Assembly (NCBI GenBank): GCA_021781285.1
Contig: JAJXXD010000087.1
Coordinates: 1 to 16,969 of the forward strand
Reading direction: 5' to 3'
From: a bacterium
Lineage (GTDB): Bacteria > SZUA-79 > Acidulodesulfobacterales > Acidulodesulfobacteraceae
Length of the DNA: 16,969 bases
Part shown: in pieces, positions 15,216-16,969 of the stretch
Layout: each line of letters begins with the position of its first letter
Position numbering within the stretch: position 1 is the stretch's first letter
Notes under the pieces: generated by a model
What the model was told of the DNA's origin: nothing
The model's input: only the letters and a program-made list of their open reading frames with translations
Databases searched by the model: none
Translations under genes and position numbers: made by a program

Positions 15216-16350
15216 ATGTCCATTTCGCCGGCAGATTCGGTTTTAAACGTCAGTCTTTTAGATAGAAGCTTAAAAGAGCTTGACGATAAACTGGAAAAAA
15301 TACGGAGGATGCTTTGAAGTTTCTAAATTGGAAGCAAGGCTTAAAGAAATAGACGAAATTTCTTCAAAAGAAGATTTTTATAAAGATATCTCTTTTTCGA
15401 AGGAGATATTAATAGAAAAGTCAGGATTAGAAAACCGTTTGAAACCGTTTTACGGCGTATATGAAGAATTTAAAAACATTAAAGATTTATACGATATTTC
15501 TTTAGAGGAAAACGACGAAAAGATGCTTTCGGATATTTCGGAAAGCGTCAAGTCTTTAGAGAAGGCGGTTCTTAGTTTAGAGATGGATATGACGCTTTCG
15601 GGAAAAGACGATAAGCTCAATGCTATCGTGGAAATCCATGCGGGTTCCGGCGGAACCGAGTCTATGGATTTTGCGAATATGCTCTTAAGGATGTATTTAA
15701 GATGGGCGGAGAGAAAGAAGTTTAAAACCGCAATAATGGAATTTAACGCCGGCGAAGAGGCGGGCGTCAAAAGCGTCACATTTGTAGTGTACGGAAAATA
15801 TGCATACGGCTATCTTAAAGCGGAAAGCGGGGTGCACAGGCTCGTAAGAATTTCGCCTTTCGATGCAAATAAAAGGAGGCATACTTCTTTCGCCTCGGTT
15901 TTTGTTTATCCGGAAATCGACGATTCTATCGACGTAGTTATAGACGAAAAGGACGTAAAGACGGATACTTACCGTTCAAGCGGGGCCGGCGGACAGCATG
16001 TCAATACGACCGATTCCGCGGTCCGGCTAACCCACATTCCGACAGGAATAGTCGTCGCCTGCCAGAACGAAAGGTCTCAGCATAAAAATAAGGAAACAGC
16101 GTATAAACTTTTAAGAGCAAGATTATACGATTATTATAAAAAGAAAAGAGAAGAAGAAGAAGATAAAATAAATAAGACTAAAAAAGAAATATCATGGGGT
16201 TCGCAGATAAGGTCTTATACGCTTAATCCCAACCGCGTTATAAAGGACCATAGAACCGGCGTTACTATTTACGACGACAGAAGCGTTTTCGACGGCGACA
16301 TTGACGAGTTTATCAGCGCATACCTGCTGGGCGTTAAAAATAAAGAATAA
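15216..16350 (+). CDS. prfB: Peptide chain release factor 2, with programmed +1 frameshift
   Basis: Release factor for UGA and UAA stops, acting at the ribosomal A site. Translation starts at ATG 15216, with AGGGGG (15204-15209) six bases upstream. After 33 codons it meets TGA at 15315-15317. Slipping +1 at CTT (15312-15314) and skipping T15315 continues in the frame that ends at 16350, giving 377 residues, as expected for RF2. The stop-recognition tripeptide SPF is at 213-215 and the catalytic GGQ at 258-260. An ATG-started frame from 15280 would give an artificial N-terminus. Frameshifting makes RF2 self-regulating: low RF2 favours the shift. It is followed by lysS, an order also seen in E. 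coli and Deltaproteobacteria. Confidence 0.96.
15304..15317 (+). promoter_or_regulatory. prfB programmed +1 frameshift site
   Basis: The internal Shine-Dalgarno GGAGG (15304-15308), a three-base spacer and CTT TGA reproduce the layout of the classical RF2 site (AGGGGGTATCTTTGAC in E. coli). The base after TGA is A here rather than the usual C, so the residue decoded after Leu is Glu (GAA) instead of Asp. Confidence 0.93.
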
Positions 16351-16362
16351 GGAGGGGAAATC

Positions 16363-16969
16363 TTGGAGCAGGAATTAAATATCATAGAAAATAACCGTTT
16401 GGATAAGTTAAAAAAATTAAAAGAAAGCGGAATCAACCCTTTTTCAAACGATTTTGAAAAAAAAGAAAATATAAAAGATATCGTCGAAAAATACGGCGGC
16501 AAAGATAAAGACTTTTTTGAAAATAATAGGGCGGATGTTGAAACCGCAGGCAGAATTATTATTATAAGAAGCTTCGGCAAGGCATCTTTTTTCAGGCTCA
16601 GAGACGGCTTCGGCGAGATTCAGTGCTATATTCAAAAAGATGCGGTCGAAGAAAAAGATTTCGAACTATTCGGCGAATATACAGATATAGGAGATATATG
16701 CGCGGTAAGGGGCCACCTTTTTAGAACCAGAACGGACGAATTAACTATAAAGATAGAACATATAGAAATTCTGACTAAATCGATCCTTCCTCTGCCGGAG
16801 AAATGGCACGGGCTTAAAGATATAGAAGCCCGTTTCCGAAAAAGATACGTAGATTTGATAGCAAGCGGAGAGGTCAGGGAAATTTTTAGAAAAAGAGCCG
16901 AAACCATAAATTTTATCCGGTCTTTTTTAAATTCATACGATTTCTTGGAGGTCGAAACACCGGTTATGC
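16363..16969 (+). CDS. lysS: Lysyl-tRNA synthetase class II, 5' part
   Basis: Class II lysyl-tRNA synthetase, which charges tRNA-Lys; 202 codons are visible before the window ends. The N-terminus (RLDKLKKLKESGINPF) is typical. An OB-fold anticodon-binding domain follows (AGRIIIIRSFGKASFFRLRD, then GEIQCYI) to about residue 145, then the start of the catalytic domain with LPLPEKWHGLKDIEARFRKR and RYVDLI, and the motif 1 region FLNSYDFLEVETPVM. The start is a TTG at 16363, supported by AGGAGGGG (16350-16357) at five bases, and the gap to prfB is only 12 bases. The gene is easily missed because it has no ATG and no stop in the window. Confidence 0.95.
   Translation, partial: MEQELNIIENNRLDKLKKLKESGINPFSNDFEKKENIKDIVEKYGGKDKDFFENNRADVETAGRIIIIRSFGKASFFRLRDGFGEIQCYIQKDAVEEKDFELFGEYTDIGDICAVRGHLFRTRTDELTIKIEHIEILTKSILPLPEKWHGLKDIEARFRKRYVDLIASGEVREIFRKRAETINFIRSFLNSYDFLEVETPVM

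Noticed and set aside
15280..15317. ATG at 15280 as the start of prfB
   Set aside because: It gives a non-RF2 N-terminus; the 33-codon leader from 15216 plus the canonical frameshift site explains the gene fully.

Overview
The window looks like part of an AT-rich chromosome of a Gram-negative bacterium, most likely from the deltaproteobacterial (Desulfobacterota-like) radiation. Evidence for a Gram-negative cell is a two-partner secretion pair with an outer-membrane barrel and an apolipoprotein N-acyltransferase. The order phoH - HD-domain 7TM phosphodiesterase - ybeY - dgkA - mazG - lnt - prfB - lysS recalls clusters known from that group. The exact lineage is inference.

Layout. Bases 1-130 hold the start of a leftward gene for an exported or membrane-anchored protein. 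An AT-rich divergent spacer follows with a good promoter candidate facing right. Bases 434-7344 are a two-partner secretion (TPS) locus: a short TpsA exoprotein with a TPS domain, GLUG repeats and an unusual C-terminal tail; three genes for signal-peptide-bearing Sel1-repeat proteins, the middle one interrupted by an in-frame amber codon; and a TpsB/FhaC-type transporter. Next, behind its own extended -10 promoter, is a small zinc-ribbon protein resembling the BCAM0308 family (7556-8083). From 8180 to the window end runs a tightly packed rightward cluster: phoH/ybeZ, a PgpH-type c-di-AMP phosphodiesterase, ybeY, a fused undecaprenol kinase/PAP2 phosphatase, mazG, lnt, prfB with its programmed +1 frameshift, and the 5' part of lysS.

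How the genes work together. In the TPS locus TpsB would export TpsA. The Sel1 proteins carry signal peptides and are probably periplasmic or surface partners of the pair; this is inferred from position only. The downstream cluster mixes RNA processing (PhoH, YbeY), second-messenger turnover, undecaprenyl-lipid recycling, nucleotide clean-up, lipoprotein acylation and translation (RF2, LysRS). Overlaps and short gaps suggest co-transcription from the strong promoter at 8101-8128.

The most unusual part is the TPS locus: Sel1 proteins between tpsA and tpsB, an NYS sequon in most Sel1 repeats, an amber-broken middle copy, near-identical DNA at the ends of two copies, a TpsB whose usual VRGY motif reads LPGY, and a TpsA ending in a CHC motif and a basic tail. 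No tRNA, rRNA, CRISPR array, insertion sequence or convincing intrinsic terminator was seen.
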